DNA from: Methanofollis liminatans DSM 4140
Lineage (GTDB): Archaea > Halobacteriota > Methanomicrobia > Methanomicrobiales > Methanofollaceae
Reading direction: 5' to 3'
Length of the DNA stretch: 64,000 nt
Assembly: GCF_000275865.1 (NCBI RefSeq)
Contig: NZ_CM001555.1
Coordinates: forward strand, 248,001 to 312,000
In this document: positions 52,946 to 62,675 of the stretch, in pieces
Layout of the letters: every line of letters starts with the position of its first letter
Numbering within the stretch: position 1 is the stretch's first letter
Notes under the pieces: generated by a model
The model's database searches: none
The model's input: only the letters and a program-made list of their open reading frames with translations
Told to the model about the DNA's origin: nothing
Position numbers and translations under genes: made by a program

Positions 52946-55081
52946 TTAATAAACATCTTCCGCCGGCGGCCCTGAGATGAGGCCCGAGGTGACGAGGCCG
53001 GTGATCCGGCCGTCATTGTCACGCACGATGGTGTTGCGCCAGAGCACGCCGATCTCGCCGCCGTCCCGTGCAAGGAGGGAGCCTTTCTCCTCCCCGGGCG
53101 GGGGGGACGCCCCCTCCATCAGCCGCCTGAAGTTCGCCTCAAGGCGCGGCCTGAGGCGGGTTGGGACGAGTGTTTTGAACCAGTTTTTCCCGACGAGATC
53201 GGTCTCGGCGTAGCCGAGGGCGAGGCACCCGGTCCGGTTCATCCGTTCGATGGTGCCGTCCGTCCTGATACCGGCGATCATCACCCCGGCGACGTCGAGG
53301 TAGCGTTCGGCCCGGTCCCGCTCGATCCTGACGGTCTCCTGGGCGAGGATGCGCCCGGCCACGTTTGCCGCCTGGGCGGCGATCGTCTCGAGGGCCTGGA
53401 CGCCGGCCGCGGGTATCAGGCCGGTGAGGCGGGACCCGGCGACGAGCACCGCGACCGGCATCCCCCCATGGACGATGGTGAACGTGACGGTGCCGCGCAG
53501 GTCCTCGTCGCCGGGGAAGGCGGCGGTTCTGCCCCCGATGAGCACCGCGGCTTCTTCTCCGTCGATCCGCTCTGCCCGGGCTGCGGCTTCTGCGGAGAGC
53601 CCGAATGCCGCCACGCGCTCGAGGCGCCCCTCCTCCCTGACGGCGTAGACGGCGGCGGCGTCCACGCCTGCGGCCTGCATCGCCGCATCAAGGCAGATGG
53701 AGAGGGCCTCCCTGAGGTCTGAGGCTGAACCGAGGGCCTCTGCAAGGTCGCGCTGGTCCGCGAGGAGGGCGTCGGCGCGGACATGGTCGGTGATGTCGCG
53801 CACGATGGTGAGGACGTATTTCATCTCGCCCCCCTCGCCGGCGATCGGGATCTTTTTCGTCTGCAGGTGGTGCGTCTCCCCGTTCTGGAAGACGACGGGC
53901 ATTGCAGGGCATTCCACCGGGCTTTGCCTCTGGAGCATCTCCGCCTCGCCGCAGGAGATGAGGGGGACGAGATCGGGCCCGAAGATCGCGCTCTCCTCTT
54001 TTCCGGCGAGACTCTCGGGTGCCCCCCCGACGAACGCCTCTGCCGCACGGTTGAAAAAGACGTACTTCCCGCCCGCGATCTCCCTGACGAAGACCATGTC
54101 CGGGATGTTCTGGACGATGCAGTGGAGAAACGATTTCCAGCCCCGCACCCGGCGCTCAGCCTGGTGCCGTTCGGTGACGTCCCTCGAGACCATGCGATAG
54201 CCCCCGAAATCCCCGATCTCGTCGAAGTCCGGGGTCCCGCTCGCTTCAAAAACGAGGCTCTTCCCGCTCCGGTGAAGCAGGGGGATGTGGAGGAGGGAGA
54301 ATGGCCGGTCAAGGAGTCCGGCGAGGCGTTCCGCGACCCGCTCCTGTTCGGGCGCCGGGACGAAATCGAGGAGAGAACGCCCGACCATCTCGTCAGGGGC
54401 GTAGCCCAGAAGATCGAAACTCTTCGGGCTCACATAGGAGAAGGTCCAGTCGTCGCCGACATTCCAGATGATGTCGTTGATGTCCTCGACGAGCGCCCTG
54501 AACTTTGCCTCCTCTGTGCGCAGCGCCTCCTCTGCGAGTTTCTGACTGGTGATGTCCTCGAGGATGATGGTGATCCCGGGGCTGCCGTCGTTGAAGGCGG
54601 TGGGCAGGATCTTCATTCTGAAGTAGAGTTCGCCCCCGGTCCTGAGGAACCTCACCTCCTCGACCACGTCGTCGCCCCCGAGGGCGTCCTCGATCCGCGC
54701 CCTGATCAGGGGGTGATCGAAAGCCGAGAGGCGCGATTCCCCGATCGGTTTTCCGATGACGTCGTCCCGTCCGGCGCGGACGATCTCGAGGATGCGGTCG
54801 TTTGCCTGGACGATGGTGAGGGTGCGGTCCAGGATCGCCACGCCGTCTGAGGAGAAGTTGATCATGGCCGAGAGGGGCACCCGCTGCGAGGGGTAGAAGA
54901 CCTTTGCCTTGCCGTAGGTCCGCATCTCCACCTCGCCGGAGATGAGGAGCATGTCGAGGTAGCGCGAGGCCGTATTCCTGTTGATCGCGAGGTCTCTGGA
55001 GAGATCGGTGACCGACATCCCGCGGGGATTCGCCTTTAATCGGGCGAGAATTTTAGTGATCTCCTCAGGATAGGGCCTCAT
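52946..55081 (-). CDS. HTH-multi-PAS/GAF signalling protein without kinase domain
   Basis: A 711-residue soluble protein. Residues 5-65 are the HTH (NPRGMSVTDLSRDLAINRNT), closely like that of the gene at 15161-18214. PAS domains lie at about 75-185, 195-305 and 310-435, a GAF domain at about 440-575, and a last PAS at about 580-700. No kinase motifs. It is thus a second one-component sensor of the same paralogous type. A palindrome TACTGGCCAGTA lies 15-26 bases before its ATG and could be its own binding site. Confidence 0.85.
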   Translation of the reverse strand: MRPYPEEITKILARLKANPRGMSVTDLSRDLAINRNTASRYLDMLLISGEVEMRTYGKAKVFYPSQRVPLSAMINFSSDGVAILDRTLTIVQANDRILEIVRAGRDDVIGKPIGESRLSAFDHPLIRARIEDALGGDDVVEEVRFLRTGGELYFRMKILPTAFNDGSPGITIILEDITSQKLAEEALRTEEAKFRALVEDINDIIWNVGDDWTFSYVSPKSFDLLGYAPDEMVGRSLLDFVPAPEQERVAERLAGLLDRPFSLLHIPLLHRSGKSLVFEASGTPDFDEIGDFGGYRMVSRDVTERHQAERRVRGWKSFLHCIVQNIPDMVFVREIAGGKYVFFNRAAEAFVGGAPESLAGKEESAIFGPDLVPLISCGEAEMLQRQSPVECPAMPVVFQNGETHHLQTKKIPIAGEGGEMKYVLTIVRDITDHVRADALLADQRDLAEALGSASDLREALSICLDAAMQAAGVDAAAVYAVREEGRLERVAAFGLSAEAAARAERIDGEEAAVLIGGRTAAFPGDEDLRGTVTFTIVHGGMPVAVLVAGSRLTGLIPAAGVQALETIAAQAANVAGRILAQETVRIERDRAERYLDVAGVMIAGIRTDGTIERMNRTGCLALGYAETDLVGKNWFKTLVPTRLRPRLEANFRRLMEGASPPPGEEKGSLLARDGGEIGVLWRNTIVRDNDGRITGLVTSGLISGPPAEDVY

Positions 55082-55723
55082 ATCAGATCAGAGTGATACT
55101 GGCCAGTACTTATCGGTTTCGGACATGGCAGGCATCATGCCCCGCATTGATGATAGCGTCAATGCCATGCAATACATGATATATTTATATATTTGAACAT
55201 TCAACATATGATCGCCGACGTCCCATCCGAAGTGGGGAAATCTCGGACGGGGCGCAATCGACAGGAACACCAGCAGGCACCCGCAGATCACCTAACTCAA
55301 GCGGCACACACCAGCACGCGTGGGTGCCTGGATATTTCACCTCTCAAAAGGCGTCAACATTCATTCTTCCGGCGGGAGGCCGGCATCCTCCCATCCTGTG
55401 CACATTCACGTACACCTCACTCAGAAGAGGTTCCGGGGGCGCGGGGCACATGCCCCCTGGAAAGGTTTCACCCTTTGTACATTTTTTTTGTTCTTTGCTC
55501 TTTCACGCGGGGAACGCCCTGCCCGATCCCATCCCGCAGGTCCGCCCCTGATGGCGACCGGTCGTCCGGGATAACCCTGATGAGCCCGGGGAGGCCGGGC
55601 GAAGGCGTCGCGGCCGCCCACGCACGGGAATGAAGAGCCCTTTTTCCTTCCTGTATGGCGACCGGATCAACAGGAGTATCACGCCGCAGGTATCATCTTC
55701 TTAGCCGGGAGAGGTACGACGAG
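55082..55723. other. 640-bp gene-poor region with a palindrome and hairpin words
   Basis: No reading frame here looks protein-like; the frames open between 55193 and 55633 lack any familiar pattern. It holds the perfect 12-bp palindrome TACTGGCCAGTA (55096-55107) upstream of the HTH-PAS gene, an AT-rich promoter-like block GATATATTTATATATTTG (about 55178-55195), and a possible hairpin GGGGCACATGCCCC near 55444. An RNA gene driven by the AT-rich block is conceivable but not shown. Confidence 0.4.
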
Positions 55724-58004
55724 ATGGATACAACCGTTGCACTGAATTTTTTCTGGGAATCATTCTGGATCGACCGGTGGATGCGCCGCGACGCCGCCCC
55801 CCGGGACGCCGCCCTCCTGCATCTCTTTCTGATACGAAGGGCGAGGGACCCCGGTTTTGCGGCCTATTCCGCAGCCGCAGGTTTTTCTGACGACCGGGCG
55901 AAGGATGCGGTCAGGACGGCGCTTGCCGGCGCCCTTGCCGAAGACTGTGCTGATCTTTTCGGCGCCGGGAGGGACGCATATCTCTGGCGGCGGTACCTCG
56001 GCCTCCTGGATGCGGGCGATCTCCGTGGAGCGCGGCTCGTTGAGACGATGCTGTGCACGCCGGCGGAAGACGGCTATCTTGCCCCGCCGATCGCCGCCGG
56101 CGAGGGGCCGTCACGCTCGTCCTGGGAGCGGATGGAGAAGAGGGTGGTGATGTCGGAGATCCGGTATCCCGACCTCTACTTTGAGGCGCCCTATCTCAGG
56201 GACCTTTCGGGTGCGCAGATCAGCCCGGCCGACCTCGAGATCACCTCCTTCGCCGTCGAGAGCCTCAAAAACCTCCTCGGCGGAGCGATCCCGCCCGGAG
56301 ACGCCGGAACCTTCGAGCGTTTCATCAACGATGCAGGAATGATCATCGCCTTCTCCTGGTTCGCCGAAAAAACGTACGACGAACAGACGGCGATCCTGAA
56401 TGCGGTCTATCCGTTCAGCCTCGACGAGGAGACGCTGGACCGGTTCGTGGCGATCTTCGACGACTACGAGACCCTCCTCGAGGAGGCGGCCGGGCTTGTA
56501 AAACGCGGGTTTATCGAGGAGGCAAAGACCGTCTATGCCTATACGATCCTGCACGCGGGCGAGGCGGCCCTCCACCACGCCTGCTATGAGAACCTCGCCG
56601 TCCTCTTCAGGGAGGAGGGTGACTACGCCCGTGCCGGCGACTGCGCCGAACGCGCCCTCGCGATCAGAAAGGCCATGCCGGGCGCCGATCCCTACCTCGT
56701 CGCCCTCGGGGAGAAGAGCCTCTCGGAAGCGCTTTATTTGCAGGGCAAATCCGGTCGTGCGGCCGACCTGGTCGCCTCGGCGGTGGCGGCGGCCGACCGC
56801 CTCTCCCCCGAGAAGGCCAGGTCGCTCTTCTGGGCGATCGCCTCTTCGTTTCGGAGGACCGGGAGGTTTGAGGAGGAATACGCCCTGCTCACCCGCATCC
56901 TCGAAGGAGAGGGTGAAGGGGAGGCGATGGACGCTGCAATGGCGCGCCTCTTCTCGATGGACCAGTACGCCAGGGCCGACGGCTCCTTCGATATGGCCGG
57001 GCTTGCCGCCGTCGAGGAGCGGCGGCGCTACCTGGACTTTTTCGGCAAGGGTGCGGCCCTGCTCCAGGCCTTCCAGTTCGACCGCGCCATCGCCTGCTTC
57101 GGGGACGCCCTCGCGATCAGCCGTGACCTCGATCTCCTCAGGAACATCGCCATCGCCCACCGGCTGTACGGCTCGGCCGATGCGGCCAGGGAGTACTTCG
57201 GCATGGTGCGTGCCGAACGGCCCGCGGATGTCTTCTCCCTCATCCACCTCGGCCTGCTCGCCGGCGGGGAGGAGGGCGCCCGGCTGATCGGGCGGGGCAT
57301 CGCCGCCGCCCTCGAGGGGCGGATGGACCTCGCCCTCGTCCTCTACCCGATTGTCCGCGACGCCGTTGCCGACGGCGCGGTCCTCGATGCGATCGACCGT
57401 TCAGGCGATCTCCCGGCGCAGGGCGGGGGCCGGGCGCTCTACTATCTCGGGGCCGGGACGATCCTCGCCGATCTCGGCTTTTCCGGGGAGGCCGAAACCT
57501 GTTACCGCCGGGCCCTCAAGGCGACCCCGCCGTCCCCGGTGCGGGCGCGGGTGCTCAGGAATATGGGTGTGCTCGCCGCCGACGCCGGCAGTCCAGAACG
57601 CGGCGCCTCCCTGCCTCGACGGGGTCGTCAGGTACGTCGCCTGCTACCCGGCGGTGTGGCACGGCGTGGACGGGGTGCAGGAGGTCCTCAGGGATCCCGT
57701 CGGTGCGGCGGCGGCGGCGCGGGAAGCGGTGCGCCTCGCCCCGGCAGAGCCTGAATACGGGCGCGAGCGCGACCTGCGGGCGGCAGAAGAGGAGACCGCG
57801 CCCCCCGGGGTCGACGACCCGGTCGCCGCCGAACTCATCGCCGCAGGCGAGCGCCTGATCGAGCGGGAGGCGTGTGCGAAGCGTGCGCTCTTTGCCTATA
57901 GCGAGGCATTGCAGAGGGTCAGAGGCCGGGAAGAGATCGCTCTTACCGGGGGCTCCTATGCGGTGGCGCTCTCAGAGCGTGCCAGGATCTTCTCCCTGTT
58001 TTGA
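55724..58004 (+). pseudogene. TPR-repeat protein with a frameshift near its C-terminus
   Basis: From ATG 55724 the frame encodes about 620 residues of helical repeats. TPR-like units lie around residues 280-365 (EEAKTVYAYTILHAGEAALHHA, shown in part) and 440-540 (AFQFDRAIACFGDALAISRD). After about 57590 this frame becomes Gly/Arg-rich and stops at 57754. The +1 frame then continues as protein-like sequence (AREAVRLAPAEPEYGRERDL) to 58004. A single-base shift near 57590-57620 explains this. It may be a real lesion or a sequence error. The function is scaffold-like and unassigned. Confidence 0.6.
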
Positions 58005-58826
58005 GGAGAGGGCGGCGGCGACCGCCCCCGGCAGGTCGGCAGGACGCGCAACCACGGTCGAGGAGGCTTCGAGCATCAGGTTGACCGCCTCCGCCTCCCC
58101 GACCCGGCGGAAATCGGTCCGCAGGGCGACGACCGGGATGCCGCGGGCGTACGCGTACCCCATCTCCCACGCCGTCCCCGAATCGGCGTCGGCCCCGTCG
58201 ATGACGGCGACGACGATATCGACCCCCTTCAGGTCTTCGAGATTGTGCTCGAAGATCGCCCGCCCGTCCCCGGCGCTGCGTGCGGCGTCGTTGTCCCCGA
58301 CCTCCTGCGGGAGATAGACCTCGTAGAGCGCCGCCTCCAGCAGATCGCGCACCTCCCGGTTGAAGGCGCGTTCGGCCCGGGAGAAGAGCGGGGCGGCGAG
58401 GTACACCCGGTACCGGGCGAACTCGCAGACGTCGACCGCCCTGATCTCCGGGAACCGGGCGAGAAAAGCCCCCCGCCCAGGCACCCGCTCGTCCAGCCAT
58501 GTGCGGTTCACCCCGCAGGCCGGCGAGGAATCGACGCCGATGATGCAGAGCGGCGGGCCGCGCTCGTGGATCATCGCCCTCACCTCTTTTTCCATCCGGT
58601 CGAGGAGGGCGCGGAAGGCCGGGGTGTCCAGGCGCTCGACAAAGGTCGCGGGCGGGCGCGGCCGGCCGAGATAGGCGGTCTCAGGGCAGGGGAGGGGGAC
58701 GACTTCGATCGAGAAGCGCCGGCACCGCTCCAGGGCCCGCTCGAACGCCGCACGGTCGGACGGTTTTGTGATCCCCTCGGCCCGCAGGGAGGGGTCGAGG
58801 ATGCAGGGGGAGACCAGGACATACAT
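57972..58826 (-). CDS. TudS-like desulfidase fused to nucleoside 2-deoxyribosyltransferase-like domain
   Basis: A 284-residue two-domain protein. Residues 1-130 match TudS-related desulfidases: VSPCIL (Cys8), PLPCPET (Cys47) and GVDSSPACGVNRTW (Cys104), the three cysteines that bind a 4Fe-4S cluster for removing sulfur from thiouracil. Residues 138-284 match the nucleoside deoxyribosyltransferase fold: RVYLAAPLFSRAE, LKGVDIVVAVIDG and DADSGTAWEMGYAYARG with the catalytic Glu221. A thio-nucleoside salvage enzyme is a sensible reading. It overlaps the TPR gene tail by 33 bases. Confidence 0.78.
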   Translation of the reverse strand: MYVLVSPCILDPSLRAEGITKPSDRAAFERALERCRRFSIEVVPLPCPETAYLGRPRPPATFVERLDTPAFRALLDRMEKEVRAMIHERGPPLCIIGVDSSPACGVNRTWLDERVPGRGAFLARFPEIRAVDVCEFARYRVYLAAPLFSRAERAFNREVRDLLEAALYEVYLPQEVGDNDAARSAGDGRAIFEHNLEDLKGVDIVVAVIDGADADSGTAWEMGYAYARGIPVVALRTDFRRVGEAEAVNLMLEASSTVVARPADLPGAVAAALSSKQGEDPGTL

Positions 58827-58856
58827 TCAATAGGTGTCTGTGTCAAACCGGCATAG

Positions 58857-59354
58857 ATGATACGCCTCTTCGCCTTCAGGGACAACTCCTGCGATCCCAG
58901 GAAGTGCACGGTGAAGCGGATGGAGAAATGGGGGCAGGTGAAAGTCGTCGACACCCTCACCCGGATCCCGCGCTCGTCGCTCATCCTGGACCCGACGGCC
59001 GAGCGCGCCCTCTCCCCGGCCGACCGGGGCGTGCCCTCGATCACCGCCCTGGACTGCTCCTGGGAGGTGCTCGACTCGGTGACGGTGCGGCGCTGGCCGA
59101 CCCGCCGCGCCCTCCCCTACCTCGTCGCCGCCAACCCGGTGAACTTCGGCCGCCCCCTCCGCCTCACCTCGGTGGAGGCCTTTGCGGCGGCGCTCGTGAT
59201 CCTGGGCGAGGACGAGCAGGCTCGGGAGGTCCTCTCGAAGTTCAACTGGGGGATGCACTTCCTGGAGTTGAACGCCGACCCCCTCGCCGAGTACGCGGCG
59301 GCGAAGGACTCCACCGAGGTCGTGGCGATCCAGGCGCTGTATATGGGGGAGTGA
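58857..59354 (+). CDS. 16S/18S rRNA aminocarboxypropyltransferase Tsr3
   Basis: A 165-residue DUF367 protein. It transfers the 3-amino-3-carboxypropyl group of SAM to a pseudouridine of small-subunit rRNA. DNSCDPRKCTVKRMEKWG, LILDPTAERALSPADR, ITALDCSWE and ANPVNFGRPLRLTSVEAFA are family signatures. It lies divergent from the TudS-NDT gene and tail to tail with alpha-glucan phosphorylase. Length is usual for archaea. Confidence 0.93.
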   Translation: MIRLFAFRDNSCDPRKCTVKRMEKWGQVKVVDTLTRIPRSSLILDPTAERALSPADRGVPSITALDCSWEVLDSVTVRRWPTRRALPYLVAANPVNFGRPLRLTSVEAFAAALVILGEDEQAREVLSKFNWGMHFLELNADPLAEYAAAKDSTEVVAIQALYMGE

Positions 59355-59361
59355 GGGCCGA

Positions 59362-61542
59362 TCACTCCCCCCCGCCGAGGCCGGGAAACGGCGTGCCGGC
59401 GGCGGCGAGCATCTTCGGGTAGTAATGGGTGACGTACTCCTTGACCATCCTCCGTGCGCAGAACCGCGGGGCATTGCTCTTGATCGACTCCTTCATCGCC
59501 CGCACCCACCCGTGCGGCACCCCGTGCATGTCGGTGTCGTAATAGAGCGGGACGACCTCTTTTTCGAGGAGTTCGTAGATCGCGTTCGCATCTGCCGCCG
59601 TCCGGTCGCCGACGGTGTACTCGCCGCCGAAGGCCCAGCCGTTTCTGCCGTTGTAGCCCTCGATCCACCAGCCGTCCAGGATGGAGAGGTTGAGCACGCC
59701 GTTGATCGCCGCCTTCATCCCCGAGGTGCCGCTCGCCTCCATCGGGGGCAGGGGGTTGTTGAGCCAGAGATCGACGCCGTGGACGAGGTACTGGGCGACC
59801 TGCTCGCCGTAGTCCTCAACGAAGGCGATCTTCCCGCCGAAATCCGGCGACCGGGCAAAGGCGTAGATCCGCTGGAGGACCTGCTGCCCCTCGACGTCTG
59901 CCGGGTGCGCCTTGCCTGCAAAGACGATCTGCACCGGTCGCCAGCGGTTGTTGACGATCCTCTTCAGCCGTTCGAGATCGTAAAAAATGAGGTCTGCCCG
60001 TTTGTAGGTCGAAAAGCGCCGTGCGAACCCGATGGTGAGCATGGTCGGGTTCAGGAGCACCCCCTCTGCGACGATGTTCTCGGGCATTTCCCTGTGTTCG
60101 GCCCACTTGCGCCGTTTTCTCTCCCTGATCCTGTTGATCAGTTTTGCCTTCAGCCAGATGTGGAGGTCCCAGAGTTCTTCGTCCGGGATCTCGTCGACGA
60201 GATCCCAGATCACCGGGCAGTCGTGCTCCATCTGCCAGCAGGGACAGACGGCCCCGATGTAGCGATCGAGGAGGAGTTCCATCCTGGAGTTGAGCCAGGT
60301 CGGGAGGTGGACGCCGTTGGTGATCGCATCGATCGGCACCCGCTCCGGGGGGAGTCCGGGCCAGATCCCCTGCCACATCGCCCTTGTCACCTCGCCGTGG
60401 CGCTGTGAGACGGCGTTGTGATGGGCCGACATCCGCATCGCAAAGACGGTCATGTTGAAATTGCCGCCCTGATCGCCGGGAGCGGCTCCGAGGGCGAGGA
60501 ACCGCTCCCTCTCGATGCCGAGACAGCGGTAGTAGGTGCTGAAGTAGCGGTCGATCATCTCTGCCGGAAAGATGTCGGTGCCGGCCGGGACCGGGGTGTG
60601 GGTGGTGAAGACCGTGGTCCCCCGCACCTGCGCGAGGGCGTCCTCAAAGGACTGCCCCTCTCCGACCCGTTCCCTGACCCGTTCGACCAGCGCGAAGGCT
60701 GGATGGCCCTCGTTGATGTGCACACCCGCATAGTGGACGCCGAGGTACGAGAGCACCTTTCTGCCCCCGATCCCGAGGACGATCTCCTGGAGGAGGCGCT
60801 GCTCCTTATTCCCTGAATAGAGGCGGTGGGAGATGGAACGGTGTTCGGGGGCGTTCTCCGGGATGTCGGTGTCGAGGAGGTAGAGGGGGATGCGGCCGAC
60901 CTGCACCTTCCAGACGGCGACGCTGATGGGCAGGTTGATGTGGGGGACGGCCAGGACGATCTGTTTGCCCGAGGGGTCGAGGACGCGGGTGATCGGGGCG
61001 GCGTCGCGGTTGAGGTGCTCCTCGATGTTCATCTGCGAACCGTCAGGGCCGATGTGCTGGTGGAGGTAGCCTGAGGAGTACATGAACCCGACGGCGACGA
61101 GGGGGACGCCCAGGTCGGAGCACTCCTTGAGATGGTCGCCGGCGAGAAACCCGAGCCCGCCGGCGTAGAACGGCAGAGAGTGGTGGAGGCCGTATTCTGC
61201 CGAAAAATATGCGACGGTGAACGGGCGGGAGGAGGCATATTCCTCGGTAAACCAGGAGTTTTTTCTGGCCATGTACTCCTGGTAGCGCTCCATGATGATG
61301 TCGTAGCGGCGGAGGTACTCCCTGTTCTGCGCCGCCCGTCTGAGGTAGTCCTCAGGGATCTCCTGGAGCATCTGCACCGGGTTGTGCCGGCTCTCCTTCC
61401 AGGCATGGGCGTTCACCTGCTTGAAGAGCATCCTGGCCGACGGGTGCCAGCTCCACCAGAGGTTGAAGGCAAGGTCGACGAGCCCCTCGATACGCTCCGG
61501 GACATGATCGAAACGGCTCCGGTCCATGGCGTCGGCGGTCAT
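59362..61542 (-). CDS. alpha-glucan (glycogen/maltodextrin) phosphorylase, GT35
   Basis: A 726-residue enzyme that releases glucose-1-phosphate from alpha-1,4-glucans. The N-terminal glucan-phosphorylase region shows NLWWSWHPSARMLF and FSAEYGLHHSLPFYAGGLG. Further on are INEGHPAFALVER, FTTHTPVPAGTDIF, ITNGVHLPTW and the PLP-lysine segment EASGTSGMKAAINGVLNLS near residues 605-625. It belongs to the archaeal/thermophile-type phosphorylases. It implies a storage polysaccharide. ATG 61542 or 61527 may be the start. Confidence 0.93.
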   Translation of the reverse strand: MTADAMDRSRFDHVPERIEGLVDLAFNLWWSWHPSARMLFKQVNAHAWKESRHNPVQMLQEIPEDYLRRAAQNREYLRRYDIIMERYQEYMARKNSWFTEEYASSRPFTVAYFSAEYGLHHSLPFYAGGLGFLAGDHLKECSDLGVPLVAVGFMYSSGYLHQHIGPDGSQMNIEEHLNRDAAPITRVLDPSGKQIVLAVPHINLPISVAVWKVQVGRIPLYLLDTDIPENAPEHRSISHRLYSGNKEQRLLQEIVLGIGGRKVLSYLGVHYAGVHINEGHPAFALVERVRERVGEGQSFEDALAQVRGTTVFTTHTPVPAGTDIFPAEMIDRYFSTYYRCLGIERERFLALGAAPGDQGGNFNMTVFAMRMSAHHNAVSQRHGEVTRAMWQGIWPGLPPERVPIDAITNGVHLPTWLNSRMELLLDRYIGAVCPCWQMEHDCPVIWDLVDEIPDEELWDLHIWLKAKLINRIRERKRRKWAEHREMPENIVAEGVLLNPTMLTIGFARRFSTYKRADLIFYDLERLKRIVNNRWRPVQIVFAGKAHPADVEGQQVLQRIYAFARSPDFGGKIAFVEDYGEQVAQYLVHGVDLWLNNPLPPMEASGTSGMKAAINGVLNLSILDGWWIEGYNGRNGWAFGGEYTVGDRTAADANAIYELLEKEVVPLYYDTDMHGVPHGWVRAMKESIKSNAPRFCARRMVKEYVTHYYPKMLAAAGTPFPGLGGGE

Positions 61543-61722
61543 CGTGATCGAGGAATAGGTAGAGATGGTTATTTAACTTACGGGGGAAAGGGGGCGGCTC
61601 TCTCGGGAAACGATAAATGGCGGCCTGATTGTGAATTAATCTATTATTTTTTTTGTAAATTGTGTTTTTCGATCCTGAAGCCTTGGATATGTATAAATAG
61701 TATTGTGTTCTGTATTGATCCG

Positions 61723-61875
61723 ATGGAGAAACCGGTACAGGACCGCCTGTTCCTTGACGTAATGAGGGTGGACGCGGAGCAGCGGATCCTGATCCTGATC
61801 GTCGCCCTGATCGCCCTGATGTCGCTCGGCATCGGGATGATGCTGCCGATGACCTTCCCCGGCCTGTTTTCCTGA
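61723..61875 (+). CDS. 50-residue membrane protein with strong promoter
   Basis: ATG 61723 gives MEKPVQDRLFLDVMRVDAEQ followed by one membrane helix (ILILIVALIALMSLGIGMMLP) and a short tail. A very good TATA box, GTATAAATAGTAT at about 61691-61702, lies 21-31 bases upstream, so the message is leaderless or nearly so. The ORF is too short for most gene finders. No family recognised. Confidence 0.55.
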   Translation: MEKPVQDRLFLDVMRVDAEQRILILIVALIALMSLGIGMMLPMTFPGLFS

Positions 61876-61936
61876 GTGCTTCCGGTCATGCGCCCGGAGC
61901 GGCCGCTCGCTCTTTTTTACCCCTGCCCCGTGCCTC

Positions 61937-62671
61937 TCAGGTGTGCGAGAGGATCCGGCGGTCTTCCGCCTCCCTTATCCCGGAGGCGAGGTCCACGGCG
62001 GCGTCCTCGCTGATCCGGTACCTGACCGCCCGCCCGTCGCGTTCCTGCCTGATGATCCGGTCCTCGGTCAGCTTCTTCATGTGCCAGGTGACGGCCGGCC
62101 CCGAGATCCCGACCGTGTCGGCAACCTCCTGCCGCGACGCCCCCGGGTGCTCCAGGATCCCGATGAGGATCTCCCGTGTGGTCGTGTTCCTCAGGTGCTT
62201 GAGCACTCGCTGCTGGGCAGCGGTGTAGGTCCCGCTGTTCTCGTAGAAGCGGAGGTAGCCGTCCTCGTCGAGCGAGGTGATCTTGTGATGCTCCTGCAGG
62301 ACGGCAAGATGATACCTGAGGGTGCTCATCGAGATCGCCGCGCGCTCAGAGAGCGCCCTGAGATGGATGCCGGGCGCCGCCCTGATCATCGTGTAGATCT
62401 CGGCTCTGGCCGCGCTCTCCAGGACGTTCTCGCGGCCCACCCTGCGGCACCCCAGAGAGAGGCAGGTCTTCGTCGCCCAGAGAAGTTCGAGCGGGACGAT
62501 GCAGACCTCCAGAAGGATCACCCAGAGCGGAAGTTCCCAGAAGGCGACCTCGGACGGGACGAAGGGATCCTCTGAAGGGGGGTACAGGCTCCCCGGGCTG
62601 ACGACGTAGGCTGCGGAGGCGATCTGTGCGAGGGCGACTGCAAGAAATACGGCGATCATCCATCCTCTCAT
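61937..62671 (-). CDS. membrane-anchored double winged-helix regulator
   Basis: A 244-residue protein. An N-terminal signal-like helix (1-22) and a second helix near 45-70 leave the C-terminal part inside. Two winged-helix domains follow: about 88-145 (IHLRALSERAAISMSTLRYHL) and 160-235 (GASRQEVADTVGISGPAVTWHMKK). Such tethered regulators are frequent in this order. It begins four bases after a gene for a secreted protein, so the pair may sense outside signals and control genes nearby. Confidence 0.82.
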   Translation of the reverse strand: MRGWMIAVFLAVALAQIASAAYVVSPGSLYPPSEDPFVPSEVAFWELPLWVILLEVCIVPLELLWATKTCLSLGCRRVGRENVLESAARAEIYTMIRAAPGIHLRALSERAAISMSTLRYHLAVLQEHHKITSLDEDGYLRFYENSGTYTAAQQRVLKHLRNTTTREILIGILEHPGASRQEVADTVGISGPAVTWHMKKLTEDRIIRQERDGRAVRYRISEDAAVDLASGIREAEDRRILSHT

Positions 62672-62675
62672 CCCC

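Noticed and set aside
55193-55633. A 146-codon ORF in the gene-poor region
   Set aside because: It lacks a ribosome site, codon preference like its neighbours, or any familiar pattern.
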